DNA of 64,000 nucleotides from Scolanthus callimorphus. Taxonomy: Eukaryota; Cnidaria; Anthozoa; Actiniaria; Edwardsiidae. Positions within the stretch are counted from its first letter, which is position 1. Every line of letters begins with the position of its first letter. Below the pieces are notes generated by a model, which was not told where the DNA came from, made no database searches, and worked only from the letters and a program-made list of their open reading frames with translations. The stretch covers positions 10,005,573 to 10,069,572 of the forward strand of contig CM066915.1 of the NCBI GenBank assembly GCA_033964015.1, given 5' to 3'. A program made the translations under genes and the position numbers. This document shows positions 34,975-46,193 of the stretch, one piece after another.

Positions 34975-36446
34975 TCGAAGCGTATCTTGCAACATCAAAC
35001 CATCAAACTTTGACAGCTGAGACAAAGAAACTTGAAACCACGCGTTGGCTCATAGTAAAACCAGGAAAAGAGGAAGAGGCGAGAAAAGTATTTTCAGGAA
35101 CTGCTATTAATATAACTACTGAAGGTCAAAAGCACCTCGGAGCTGCGCTAGGATCAAGGTCATATCTTGAAGGATATGTCAATGCGAAAGTCCAGGATTG
35201 GGTCAACGAGGTTAAAAATCTCGCAGATTTCGCGATTACTCAACCGCAAGCCTGTTACACTGCTTTCACGCACGGTTTAAAGCACAGATGGACATTTTTC
35301 TTAAGAACGTTACCCGACATTGGCGCTTTGCTGGAACCACTGGAGCATGCAATTATGGAGATTCTTATACCATCAATTAATGAGCATACTTGCTCTTCAT
35401 CTGAACGAGACCTTCTAGAGCTACCAGTGCGCATGGGTGGTCTGGGGATTACAAACCCAACGCAAAACGCCACCACTGAATATTCAGCCTCGGTCTGCAT
35501 AACTGCCCCACTTGTGAAACAGATAGTTGCGCAATCACATAAACCCCCGGATGAAGCTGATGTACGTGAGTTGCAGCGGCAGACGAGCAGAGTGAAAGAT
35601 GAACGGTTGCGTGACTAGTTCGGAAATGTGAAGAGTTCTATTCCGGAGAGAGTATTGGAACTGGCGAGCGAAAAAGGCTCGTCGAATTGGCTCTCAGTCA
35701 TTCCCCTAAAAGATCTGGGTTTTGACTTGAATAAGCGGGAATTTCGCGACGCCATAAGACTGCGATACGATTGGCAAATACCTGACACCCAATCAGTATG
35801 CGTGTGCGGTGCGCGTTTCACGGTAGATCATGCGATGGTGTGCAAGCGTGGTGGCTTTATCATTCAACGGCACAATGAGCTGAGAGACCTAGAAGCAGAG
35901 CTCCTTAGCATGGTTTGCCATGATGTAGAAACTGAGCCCGGATTACAACCTGTCACTGGAGAGGAGCTAAACAGAGGTACCAACCAAGCCCCAGATGCAA
36001 GACTAGACATCCACGCTAGAGGGTTCTGGGAACGACAGAGGTCGGCGTATTTTGATGTTAGGGTTTGCCACCCGAATGCCGCCTCATATAGGGACCAGAG
36101 CCCCAAGCAAGTTTACCGACAACAGGAGATGGAGAAGAAGAGGAAATACTCATCCAGAATCATGGAAATAGAGCAGGGAACTTTTACTCCCCTTGTCTTC
36201 AGTACCACCGGCGGGATGGGCGACGAATGCAGCCGATACCATTCTAGGCTTGCTGAACTCCTAGCTGCCAAGAAAGATGAAACTTACTCCGCCACAATCT
36301 CTTGGATTCGTGCTAAAGTGTCGTTCGCGCTGCTGAGGGGAGCACTCCTTTGTCTGACAGGCTCAAGGTCAATTAGGAGACCAACTCCTAAAGATTTAAG
36401 AGACACGGACTTTGAGGTTGAAAATGGACAGGCGAGAATTTCTTAG
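34975..36446 (+). pseudogene. Non-LTR retrotransposon ORF, 3' part with restriction-like endonuclease
   Basis: The C-terminal part of a LINE polyprotein. 34975-35618 carries the RT thumb/connection ([48 protein letters not shown]). One in-frame TAG at 35616-35618 is the only interruption, and the same frame continues to 36446. It contains a zinc motif C-x-C...H...C ([19 protein letters not shown], about 35799-35850). A PD-(D/E)xK-like endonuclease core follows ([13 protein letters not shown], then YFDVRV), as in R2/NeSL-type elements that cut DNA with a C-terminal restriction-like enzyme. The leading codon (35010) is TTG with a TAA upstream, so the 5' end including the RT active site is truncated. 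Confidence 0.82.
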
Positions 36447-36632
36447 ATATTTTTAGATACATGTACTATTATTGTTATTTGTAAATACAAATTTTCTTAG
36501 ATATTTTCAGATACATGTACTATTATTATTATTATTATTTGTAAATACAAATTTCTTTAAAAATCATATTATCAATATTTTAATATCTTTTTTGTAAATA
36601 GCTTGAATCTTATAGTTTTATCAATAAAGATT
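36447..36632 (+). other. LINE 3' untranslated tail with 54-bp duplication
   Basis: TCTTAGATATTTTTAGATAC recurs 54 bp later with one change (36441 and 36495), followed by ATAC/TAAATACAAATTT repeats and an AATAAA-type signal (TCAATAAAG, about 36620). Confidence 0.6.
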
Positions 36633-36648
36633 ATATTATTATAAAAAA

Positions 36649-36742
36649 AATATTATTATTATTATTATTATTATTATAATTATTATTATTATTATTGTTG
36701 TTATTGTTATTGTTATTATTGTTATTATTGTTATTGTTATTA

Positions 36743-36816
<74 letters not shown>
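36649..36816. repeat. (TTA)n microsatellite
   Basis: About 170 bp of ATT/TTA triplets with TTG interruptions, starting where the LINE tail ends. It probably grew from the element's 3' terminal repeat. Confidence 0.9.
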
Positions 36817-36820
<4 letters not shown>

Positions 36821-37204
36821 TCCCCAAAAGTGATGATAGCTTATAAGTGGACCTAAATTACTCTCTTTATCGCCATAAAAATTTCTGTCTTTGGATTTGG
36901 ACCTGATTATGACTACCACATATCAAGAAAGTGCTGTCGTTTTTATTGCAAATCCGCGCGGGCTGCCTGTGGTTTTCAAAACGTGTCTCAGGCCCCTCGG
37001 CGGGGGGCAAAAACAAAATGGCGACCAAAGAACGATGTTTCTCGAGTATCTGCAAGTTTTGGTAAATATGATATGATTATTCGATATTTGCTTTTAAACT
37101 GACGCGACATGAAAACTGACAAGTTTTTCAAAGCGCTAGTGTTCCGCGCGTTTTTTATTTCATTCCTTTTAACAGGGAAAATACCTATTTAAAATTGCAT
37201 AGAA
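36817..37204. other. No gene
   Basis: A 61-codon frame (36891-37076) has no domain. The segment near 36950-37060 loosely resembles 3560-3670 (GCGGGCT-CCTGTG..., GGCCCC..., CTGCAAGTTTTGG), so it may be a diverged copy of that repeat. Confidence 0.35.
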
Positions 37205-37500
37205 AGGCCCTGTTGTTCCTTTCCTTAAGGTGTGAAAGGAACCAATTGACTAATAAACGGAACAAAAGGACCTTTTAAAGTTAAAAGGAAACAATCGTTC
37301 CTTTCGACTGCGTTCCTTTTTACTTAATAGGAACAATAGTTCCTGTGTGAACTGTTCCTATCTAAAAATTCGGATCAATTGTTCCCAATTAGTTGTCATA
37401 TAGGAACACCAGGTCCGAACAATGCTAAAACGGTTCCGATTAGCACCTTAAAGGAACGATTCGTTTAACTATAAAAGGAAACGCATTGTTCTTTTTTAAC
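37205..37500. repeat. GGAAC/GTTCC-rich tract, third copy
   Basis: About twelve GGAAC or GTTCC pentamers in under 300 bp, again in inverted pairs (GGAACAATAGTTCC). It ends about 340 bp before the next gene remnant. Confidence 0.65.
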
Positions 37501-37780
37501 AGGGTAAGGGTAACAATGCGGGTTTCGTCTAATTTGAAGGCATGTCTAAACTTGCAGATTAACTAGCTTGTGTTAACACGTAATAATAAGTCTGGGCATG
37601 TTTAATTGTCATTTTCTGACAAGCCCAAGCAAAGTGTCACGTCTTCTTTTCATCAACATTTCCTGCCTGGGCTTGTTAAGCTCTCTTGGGTATTGCCAAA
37701 AGGGCATGTTTGTGCAGATATGGTCACAAAGAGCTGTGATTCGCTAGCCCAAACATACGTCTCCTGGGAACAAAAACTAG

Positions 37781-37790
37781 TATAAAAAGA
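37781..37790 (+). promoter_or_regulatory. TATA box
   Basis: TATAAAAAGA lies 58 bp before the ATG at 37839, a fitting distance for a polymerase II core promoter with a start near 37812. The bases after it (TAGCGTCGTTTGGAGACTC) resemble 2759-2779. Confidence 0.5.
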
Positions 37791-37838
37791 TAGCGTCGTT
37801 TGGAGACTCAATCATTTTAGTCTTGACTTCTGAGTGAG

Positions 37839-39476
37839 ATGAGCAAACGAGGAGAGGTAATCAACTGGTCGAAATTACCAAATGCTTCGCTCAAGCCTAA
37901 AAGACTTCACCTAGAGGAAGACGAAGTGGATGGCCTTTTTCACTGTCCAGTTCAAGAATGCAAACACGATGGATTCGCCACACAGCAAGGATGCAGAAAA
38001 CACGTAAAGAAAAAGCATCTTTGGTTTTATTACTTTGACGAAAAGCCTAATATCAACCTTGCTAAAGAGAATGTGAGTACCTCTGTAAAACGTGAAGCTG
38101 CTGGGAACTCTGCGCGTAATTTGAGATCAATGCCTACGTATGACATTTCAAGTAAAATTGCTCAGCATGTTTTTTCGTGCCTAACTGGCACTGGAGGTGG
38201 CTGTAAAAGTGATCGCCAAGCTCGGCAAATAGTTAGCAGGTGCTTGAAGTTCTTGAAATTTTGCTGCGAAGACGAAGAAGACTTAACATTTGAGATAACA
38301 GACTTCAGTTTGTGCTCTCCTAATCTGCTTTTTAAGTTTATTGACGTGCTTCAGAATGAAATGAAGCTTGGGCATGCTGGGCAGGTGGGGTACATCGACG
38401 CAATTGCAGAACTTATAGATTTTAGAAAGGTAAACGGAGCGTCGGCAAAGGAGCTAAGCAATTTTTCTACCACGGAAGTCTACTTGAAAAAGGTACGCAG
38501 AACAGTTTCTAAAATGATGCGCATTCAGTGCACTAGAGCGACCTCGATATAGACGCACTAGAAGCTAAGGGACATTGGACAACATTAGAGGAGCTCTTGG
38601 AAGCAGTTGGTCATTATTTGTCGCACTACGAGAATGTGCTTAAAACCTGTAAGGAACGTCCACGCGCAGCATCGCCGATAGATTTATCATTTGCCACCAA
38701 ATTCCTCGCGCTGTATTTGTTTATCAAAGTTAAAGGTTCTCGCCCAATGACGTATCCACATGGTCACAAAAGCCAAGACAAACGGTGGATTTATTGACCA
38801 GAAAATGTTGAAGACTGCAGGAAAATATGGGTTTGACTCTATTTATTTAACCGACACAAACATGCAAGTACTCGAAGGATTCATCACCAATATTCGGCCG
38901 CAATTAAAGCCAACATGTGATTACGTCCTCGTGACAAGAAATGGAGGCCAGCACAGCAAACTTGGAGAATTAATGAGCAAGTTGGTGTTTGACGCGACCG
39001 GCAAATACGATCATCCCACCCGCTATCGACAGATCGTCGAGACCGCTCGATAAATCTGGACAGCAGTGCGCAAAGCACCATCTCGGAAGACCAAAAACAC
39101 ACTTCTGTTGTGGCCACGTTACACTAAAAAAACAAAGATCGCGCGACGTTGTGACAAAGGCGCACATGTTTATCAAAGGTGACAAGGTGACAAGGGTTCA
39201 GAGCTTCAAAACGACGTGCGCGCACGGCTCTCTGACAAGTCTAGTGCATCCTCCCAAGAGCAAGATGAGAAAGCAGACAGCTCTTCTACTGATGAAGTTC
39301 CGCCCCCTGAAGTCCCCGCTTGTACGCCAAAGCTCAAGCGCGAGAATGCATTAAAAGGGAGAGCCTCGTTAAGCTCCTTGAGACGGAAGAATGTCATGTA
39401 TACTTCCGAAGAGGACAGATATCTTAATGCTGGACTTAAAAGGTATGGGTTTGGCCAGTGGAAGATTATTTGAGTG
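37839..39476 (+). pseudogene. C2H2 finger / recombinase-like / SANT-domain element protein
   Basis: The ATG at 37839 opens 237 codons with one N-terminal zinc finger (C36, C41, H55, H60; FHCPVQECKHDGF). They end at a TAG at 38550-38552. Fragments in other frames continue the protein. 38597-39053 includes KVKGSRPMTY (Arg at 38741), KYGFDSIYLTDT and DHPTRYRQIVETA (39006-39050). Then comes DQKHTSVVATLH, after which TAA (39125-39127) replaces the next codon. The R...HxxR...H spacing suggests a Crypton-like tyrosine recombinase, with the Tyr position possibly the one lost; this is inference. A SANT/Myb-like segment (MYTSEEDRYLNAGLKRYGFG) ends at 39476. There are at least four frame breaks. It is probably a DNA-element protein. 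Confidence 0.65.
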
Positions 39477-39599
39477 TCGTTGTCGATCATATTTTATTAA
39501 AAGCACGCTGCTTTGAAATCATGGCGATATATCTGAAAATCAGTTAAGAACAATTGTTAAGATGCGGCGAAGCTTACCTAGCCTATTGTTTTATTATGC

Positions 39600-39665
39600 A
39601 GGCTAACCTCCTTTGTAATTTAAAAAAAAGATATAATAAAGTTGAAGTTGAAGTTGAAGTTGAAG
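39600..39665 (+). mobile_element. 3' end of a LINE with (GTTGAA)n tail
   Basis: A-rich sequence ending AATAAA is followed by four GTTGAA units (39641-39665). Short hexamer tails of this kind mark 3' ends of some non-LTR elements. It abuts the helicase fragment, cutting off its C-terminus. Confidence 0.55.
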
Positions 39666-40060
39666 TAGTATGATGGCTGTTATTGCTGCAAAGAGGGAAG
39701 TCTTTCCACTGTTTGGCTCGCCGGTCAACACCATCAGCTTCTCTTTGTGCTGTTTGCCGCCGTGATTACGCAATCTCATGTAGTACTCACAGAAGTAGCG
39801 TAATTCAAGGTCATCCAAACAGTTCTCCAAGATTTCTCGGAAGTAGCCAAGGTCGGGAATTTGTGTTGGTCATACGCAATATAAGCTCTCGGCGTGGCCT
39901 TTCTTGCGTCTCCGATGGCATTTTGTACAAACTTTCTGCCCTTTATGGAGAAGCACCAACCATCGTTAATTTCCATTTAGAAGTAGAGTAATTATTTCGC
40001 TCTCTGGATCACCCACAAGGAATTCCAGCCATACATCGCTTCGCAAACTAATCTTGAGCT
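39666..40060 (-). pseudogene. SF3-helicase-type ATPase fragment
   Basis: On the minus strand, 39976-39776 gives NDGWCFSIKGRKFV and KATPRAYIAYDQ. The adjoining frame from about 39850 gives ILENCLDDLELRYFCEYYMR followed by the Walker A loop GEPNSGKTSL (about 39695-39724). This matches superfamily 3 helicases found in small replicons and in cnidarian element proteins. Weakly similar sequence extends upstream to about 40060 (DPESEIITLLL). The Walker B, motif C and arginine finger regions are absent because the LINE tail follows. It probably belongs to the same gene as the remnant at 42132-43148, interrupted by about 2 kb. Confidence 0.6.
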
Positions 40061-40389
40061 GAGCCCTCAGTGAAGCTGCTGACCTGCTGTTATTTCGCAT
40101 GCGCAGTAAGAGAAAATAACCCCCTCCCCACAGTCAAACTCTGAAGTTGCAATTTTGTTTGAAATGTGTCGGCAACGACAGCGGAGCGGAGTTTTATAAT
40201 TATATTTTAGCTGATCGGAGAAACGAGGAAAGCTGAAAACTTCAACTAATCTTGATGAACATCCGTACTTTGCATCGAGCACAATGATGAAGCTTTGCAT
40301 TTTCCAGGGATCGCGTTTTAACTCACTGAATATTCCTGAGATATTTTCGCAAGATGAGCCATGTGATTCGAGAGAGGATATTTGGACGT

Positions 40390-41290
40390 CTCATTCCTCG
40401 AAAACTGAACCAAGTACCACGCTAGAAATTCCAAATACATTCAGTTTTCCTTGGAGGATTCAAGCAAAAGCGGAGTGACTTTTGTAATTCGTGTCGAAGT
40501 TATTTAAGAAATTTATTTTCTTCAAGCGGTCGTTTCTAATTGTATTTCGAATGAAAAACATTCATTCAGTGATCCTCGCTGATCCGAGGCACTTTGAACA
40601 GCATTGGAATGGCACATGTAATGCTTCGAGGTGTAGAAGATATTATTTACCCAGAAAAAGCATCATGAAAGTGTATTCTGCTGAAATTTCTGTGTAGTAC
40701 TTGCCATCTGGAAATTGACAATGTTGTAGCAATAATTATTCAGGTCAAAATTAAGTAGTTTATTGTGGAAAAACTGAACCAAGTACCACGACGAGAGTCG
40801 GAACAGACATTCTACCATCTACATTCATTCGTATCGCCGTGGAGTTGTTCTTGGAATTTGTGTCCAACATACTGAAAAAAATTCATTCAAATAAGTATTC
40901 TTCCTACTACAGTGCAGCAATGTCATTTGCAATTACACTCCAAAAAATTCATTCAGAGATCGTCGCTGATCCGTGACTCGATTTAACAGATTTAAAGCAG
41001 TGGAAACTGAAAGTCGTATGGAATAGAATGCTACGAGGACTTTGACGCATTGGAGATATAAAACATTTGAATTTTTCAAGGAAAGCATATCGAGATTTCA
41101 AGTATTCTTCGCTTGCCAACTTGAAATTAACAATGCATTGCAAGTAATTATTCAGGTGAAAGTTAAATATTTTGTTGTGGAAAAACTGCACGAAGTACCA
41201 TGACGAGAGTCAGCACAGATATGCTGCTATCCACATTCGTTCGTATCGCCGTAGAGTGGTTCTTGGAATTTATGTCCAACATACTGAATA
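40390..41290. repeat. Diverged ~400-bp tandem repeats
   Basis: The phrase AAACTGAACCAAGTACCACG recurs at about 40403 and 40773 and, altered, at 41183, with further shared blocks (TTCATTCAG...CGCTGATCCG; AATTATTCAGGT; TTCGTATCGCCGT; TGTCCAACATACTGA). Spacings are about 370 and 411 bp. It is non-coding. Confidence 0.7.
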
Positions 41291-42131
41291 TGAACGAGAA
41301 ACATCAATAGAAATATATGACCGGAAATGGCTAGAGTCTAATTAGTAGTAATTGCTTTTCGAGTTAGGTTCCTAGTATAGCCACGCCATAACGAAGCAGA
41401 TTTAAGGAAGATTATAACATAAAAACATAGCACTGATCTAAATGGATTGATTTGCAATAAAAAAGTTTCATAGCTGGATGGCTTGCGAAGTTATTGTCAC
41501 CAGCGGTGATAAAGTCATTGCCTGGAGTGCTGGCACTTGAAAGGTTCAAAGTATTCTTAACTCCCTATTTGTGTGTTTCCTGACATTACGTAAGCCGCAT
41601 TTTCAGTTGATTAGTTTAGAAAAATCCAAGAAATCGCCTCTAGTCTTGGCCGCAATAAATTTGTACAAGCGCAGTTTGCACCAAGCGTAATTATAACCAT
41701 ATTATCCGCTCTATCACAAAGACATTCAGAAACTTAAAAGAGTGCGCACATCAGAAAATCGTGGACTTTCTGAAAACATACACAATATTTTCTTTTATTA
41801 ATACAAATCAAGAGAAGAGATATCATTTTCTCTTGTTCAAATATGCTATTATCGCTTCGGAATCATTCACTCGATGTGTTATCTGAATCGTAAACGCTAT
41901 TCGAATTCTCGCTTCGCATCGAAAAGATCACGCAATTTGGAATTTGACTGCAGCTTTTACACAAAAGTCAGCTGTATATATAGATTTTACAATGTGGGCT
42001 CATGAATAAATTCCAGCGCGCGCATATATTTAGGCAGGATACGAGTCCGCACAAGTTTTGCTCGTTTCGATTAGATTTCCGCTCGAATTCCTTGTGCACC
42101 ATCAAGGAAACCAGCTGACCTAGGTGCTTTA
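41291..42131. other. No clear gene
   Basis: AT-rich. On the minus strand 42131-42050 may be a frame-shifted continuation of the gene remnant to the right (IIKHLGQLVSLMVHKEF), but I cannot follow it further. Confidence 0.4.
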
Positions 42132-43148
42132 TTATAGAAGAGTCAGAAACTTCTTGACGGTGCAACAGTGCTCAAATGTAAATTTTGAAGCAGGATTTTT
42201 CTTGTACACTTCCCCTCTATACAGGCCATACTCTAATTTTCTCATTGCCCTCTCGATGTCATTCAACACCACGACAATAGATGAGGCCAAGTCTTGGCGC
42301 AGGTCAAGTTAGTTGCTTTCGTTTGGTTCATCTGCTATCCCAAAAACGTCAACCACTAGACCAGCTCGGGTCAAGGCAGGGATCGCTTTGTTTCTAAGAG
42401 TCGACTTAAACTCAGACGATACCACTTGAAGTCTGACAACCATCTCGCTGCCCGTCGGGGAACCTATGGGTTCACTTGCAACTTGATCTTGTAAACTTTC
42501 CAGACCATGCAGGAAAGAAGCATCGACCTTACTCTGCGTAAAGGCATTTTTGTGGTCTTTTAGGACAGTGGCCAGCGGCGACGCGCTGTTTTCCTCTTTT
42601 CCTCTTTGGCAGGAATAAGGTAGCGAGTTTGGATCTGCTTCAACGCCCATCTCTAGCAGAACTCTATGTATTCGACTGTTGATATCCGAATACCGTTCTC
42701 TGATCTGATGGCTAACCAGTAAGCAATTGCTGGTATGAACATTTTGCCGTCTACAGTTTCGGTTTGTGATGCACTGACATCAGTTTCTTCGGCGTTTTGT
42801 TGGCGACCAGCTTTCACTTCCTTACTTGCAACGGCCGAGAAAAAAACGCCATCCCTTTTACTTTTCTTAGGGCCTGGTCGCACTGGTCTCGTTTACTCGT
42901 GACTCCTTTCCACAGGTTCTTGACATCTAAAGGCTCTCCTTCCTGTTCACTAGTGCAGGGTATTTTCACACTCATGAGAAAACATCCATGTACCGCGGTC
43001 AGAGCTGTGCTGATCAACGCAATTCTTATTTTCTGTGGAACAAAAAAAAAACGTTATGCTTTCCATGTATATTTTTGACGATCAAAGTCAAATCTTCCTA
43101 TTTTAGACTTACCTTGATGTTGAGCTGCTTGGCTGGTACGCTTGCCAT
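42132..43148 (-). pseudogene. N-terminal part of the SF3-helicase protein, with introns
   Basis: The minus-strand exons fit one frame: 43148-43113 (ATG, 12 codons, donor AAG|GTAAGT), 43032-42826 (acceptor TTGTTCCACAG, 69 codons, donor CAA|GTAAGG) and 42773-42132 (acceptor GATGTCAG). The last exon has one in-frame TAA at 42309-42311 and ends at TAA 42132. Its C-terminal stretch (IERAMRKLEYGLYRGEVYKK, then FEHCCTVKKFL) is the kind of segment that precedes the SF3 helicase module in cnidarian multicopy proteins. That module appears at 39666-40060 on the same strand. The N-terminal exons have no recognised domain. The 52-bp second intron is short; exon calls are inferred from splice motifs and frame. 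Confidence 0.5.
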
Positions 43149-43500
43149 GACTGCGAGTGTTAGAATGACGAGGGCCGTTTCAAAGCTAGCCTTATTTATA
43201 CTGTCAAGCTTGTGAATACACATTCTCACGCAGTTTTTGCATTTTTCTAACATGATTTCGATAGAACAAATGCCTTTGATGTAACCTCTAGGGTTCTTTG
43301 CCGCCAATAGCTTGCGTTCTTTGCCGCCAACAAAGGTTGTTTAGCCACGGACATTGATACTGAAAAATGTGTGAGTGCATGCATTCTCATGCAGTGTCGC
43401 ATTTTTCAAACTTGATTTCGATAGAACAAATGCCTTGTGATGTAACCTGTAGGTTTTTTTGCCGCCAACAAAGGTTGTTTAGCCACGGACATTTATTAGA
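43149..43500. repeat. ~165-bp-spaced duplication
   Basis: GATTTCGATAGAACAAATGCC...TTTGCCGCCAACAAAGGTTG...TTTAGCCACGGACATT occurs at 43254-43355 and 43418-43494, in direct orientation and slightly diverged. Confidence 0.75.
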
Positions 43501-45157
43501 GTTTTTCTGTATCCTCTGTGCTAAGGTGTGAAAGACAGAGGGTCTGTGTTATTATGCAAATGCCTCGATCTTTTGTTCACTTTTAATTAAAATTGTGGTG
43601 AACGTTTGTGATCACTCGTGCATAACTTCTTGAAAAAAATCGAGCAAAGCCTCTGACCAAGGAAAAAATATATCGCGCAAGCAAAGCTGGTGGCGAAAAG
43701 GAATCGAGCAAGCTCACTCTCAAACTCTCTCCTGATTACTATTTTTAGGGAACCTCATGACTTTATAAATAGAGTGTATTTTTGGTCGGCTCGCGCATTC
43801 TGTTCAAAATTGAAGTAAATTTACTGTCAGGAAATGGTAAATAATGGTTTACTTACTTTCAACTGATACGTCCAAAATTGCAGCAGCTTCGCGCGCATAA
43901 ATGGCGGATGTTGTGGTGTAGTATTTACAAACTAAAATTGTACTGGGCTATGATTAATAATTGGAAAGTTTTCGGGCGTTTTTTTTTTCAGTTACTCCAT
44001 TTCTTCAGCGTGATTTTTGTCTCCAAGAAGTAAGAATTTCACTAACCTCGTTAGTTTGATTTTCAACATCGCGACGAGCTTCGAGAAGCCAAACAAGCAA
44101 ACTACTCAGTTGGTCAGCCTTCGTTCGTAAATGTGTGGCCCCTCGTGGACCCGCCACTGCCTGACGGCTTCTTGAATATTTAGCCAAGCCTTTGTTTAGT
44201 TAGAAGGAAAAGCAAACTTTACAAAGCGGTCCGGTGACCAAAACCCGAACTGTTCCGTATGCTATAAACATACCAATTTCGCGAAATGCTAACATAACAG
44301 GAGCTTGAAATCGTACTTTATTGAAGTGATCAATTGTCGTTTTGACGGCGAAATTAAATTTAAGAAATTCTCAAACCCCCAAAAAATCGAGCACAGTCAC
44401 GTTCTAGGGGGAAAAATCGAGCAGAAAAAGTGGACACGAAAAAAAATTAGAGCCCAAAAAAATTAGCCACTCCTCCATCAAATATTAAATGGTCCCGTCC
44501 CACACGGCGGAAGAGTTGATCATAAATAATAGAAAGACCAAGAAGACAGAAAACGCAGATCCTATGAATAATGAAGCTTCGGAAGAATTATGCGATATCC
44601 AAGCCCAAGTGTCCCCCCCCCCCCACCTCCCCCGCCGAGATTCCGTCATCACTAGACTCTGTTTACCCACTGAGTTGACGGGTCTAATCCGTACGTAGTG
44701 AATTACAACAAGAGAAATCCGACGCCATCCTTTGTTTTTAAATTCTAAACGGCTCATGATAAGACTGGAGGCTGAACGTATGATTGAAAGTCATGTTCCT
44801 GTTTATTTGAAGGGCGCGTACTAAACATGTACCCGCCACCGTGACAAGACACTTTTAATTTTTTATAAAAAGCGTTGGGTGACAATTTTACAGATAAAAT
44901 TAATGTAACGTAACATAATATACTTTGATTTTCTAGAATTAAAATTATTTGCCTTTTGCCTGTTTTCACATTACAGAACCGGCGCAAACCTTTCCGTGTG
45001 CGCGTTATTAACGTACGGCACCTATTTGTAAGGGCGACTACAACATACGTAAACAAACACGCAAACTGCTTCTGTAATCAAAGTCTTCCCGATCTTCTAG
45101 GAACGCTGCGATGAATTGGAATATGTCCTATGCGATTTTCTACATGTACTTTCGATT
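43501..45157. other. No recognisable gene
   Basis: Short open frames only. A run of 12 C occupies about 44613-44624. TATTAGAGTTTTTCTGTATC at 43494 recurs inverted at about 47890, perhaps an end of the repeat found there. Confidence 0.4.
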
Positions 45158-45458
45158 CTATGTCAGCGCGCGAGGCACAAGTGCATGCCGCCCTCTAGGA
45201 CGCTTGAAAGGCGCCAGAAGTGGTTCGATAGCAGGATATCCGCCATCTGCTAGGAGATAAGCATCTCCGGGGGAAAGGAAGCTGCAGGTCGAAGCCAATC
45301 GGAGGTAGACGCCCGAATGTCTCCGCATCATTCGCGTGCCCGAGAAAACCACCTCTCACAAACCTAAAATAACCGTCATTGTCCACGACAGCGTTAAAGT
45401 CGAGTGAAATCCTCGATCTCGCCATCTCGCCTGTAGAACAATCCCTGTAACTCACCCT

Positions 45459-45489
<31 letters not shown>

Positions 45490-45874
45490 ATTTGAATTGG
45501 GACCGTCCAGACCGCATTGGGAAACTGTTCAAATTCGTTTCTCTGCCTTTCCCATCCATTTTCGTCTATCCATCTACGTACCGATGAAAATAATGTTGGT
45601 ATCAAATGGGGATGATCGCGTAGATCGTATCGCTGACAATAGTGAGTGATATGCCAAATTGCTGGCTGCAATTCCTTAGCCAGAAGAAGCAGAGTAAAAC
45701 TCTATCATGAAAACAAAGCGAATATGGTCTTGTGCGTCTTACACGCCTTCTAGGATTCAGTGGGCCCCTTACGCGCGCCTCGACATCCACTCTTATTCGC
45801 TGTATAATTCGCGATAAGCTTCCCGGAGTTTCTCCTGTCAAGAGCCAAAAATTGCCAGGGCGAGCAACTAGCAT
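45158..45874 (-). pseudogene. Harbinger (DDE_4) transposase remnant
   Basis: The minus strand shows motifs of Harbinger-type DDE transposases. There is LDFNAVVDNDGYFRFVRG with GGFLGHANDAETFGRL (around the first two catalytic regions, 45310-45420). Then, in another frame, come AYLLADGGYPAIEPLLAPFK (45195-45260). Upstream frames (45671-45490) hold the helical N-terminal part. A 30-bp G run (45459-45488) inside the coding region reads as poly-proline and is an expansion within the gene. Frameshifts make it inactive. I found no matching terminal inverted repeats or 3-bp target duplication. Confidence 0.7.
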
Positions 45875-46191
45875 ATTCCAGACACCCTCCTATTTCGGGG
45901 CGGGGGTGCTCGTCGGGAACTTCCAATTTTACGCCCAAAAGGTACCAAACATGGCGTCGCTTAGTTGATTTACACCCCTAAAAAGTACCAACAAGACTGA
46001 TTTTACCTCGTAATTTTCTCTCGTATGTTTTACGACGGAAAATACGTCTGAAACTGAGGCTACCAACAAGTGTGATTTGCTTGATTTGCTAGAACGGACC
46101 TCTAAACAGGTAAAACAGGTAGCTATCTGGAAAAAAATTGAAGAGTCCCCCGCTCCGGGTTCCAGACACTTTCCATGCATTCTCGTCGTAA
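45875..46191. other. No gene
   Basis: Open frames on both strands are short, with no recognisable domain. Confidence 0.4.
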
Positions 46192-46193
46192 TA

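Noticed and set aside
36639..36827. Frame encoding poly-Asn/Ile on the minus strand
   Set aside because: It is a translation of the (TTA)n microsatellite.
39206..39490. 94-codon minus-strand frame
   Set aside because: Antisense shadow of the SANT-domain region on the plus strand.
45195..45671. Single long frame with a poly-Pro block
   Set aside because: The poly-Pro comes from a G homopolymer inside a Harbinger remnant and the frame changes around it. It is not a real proline-rich protein.
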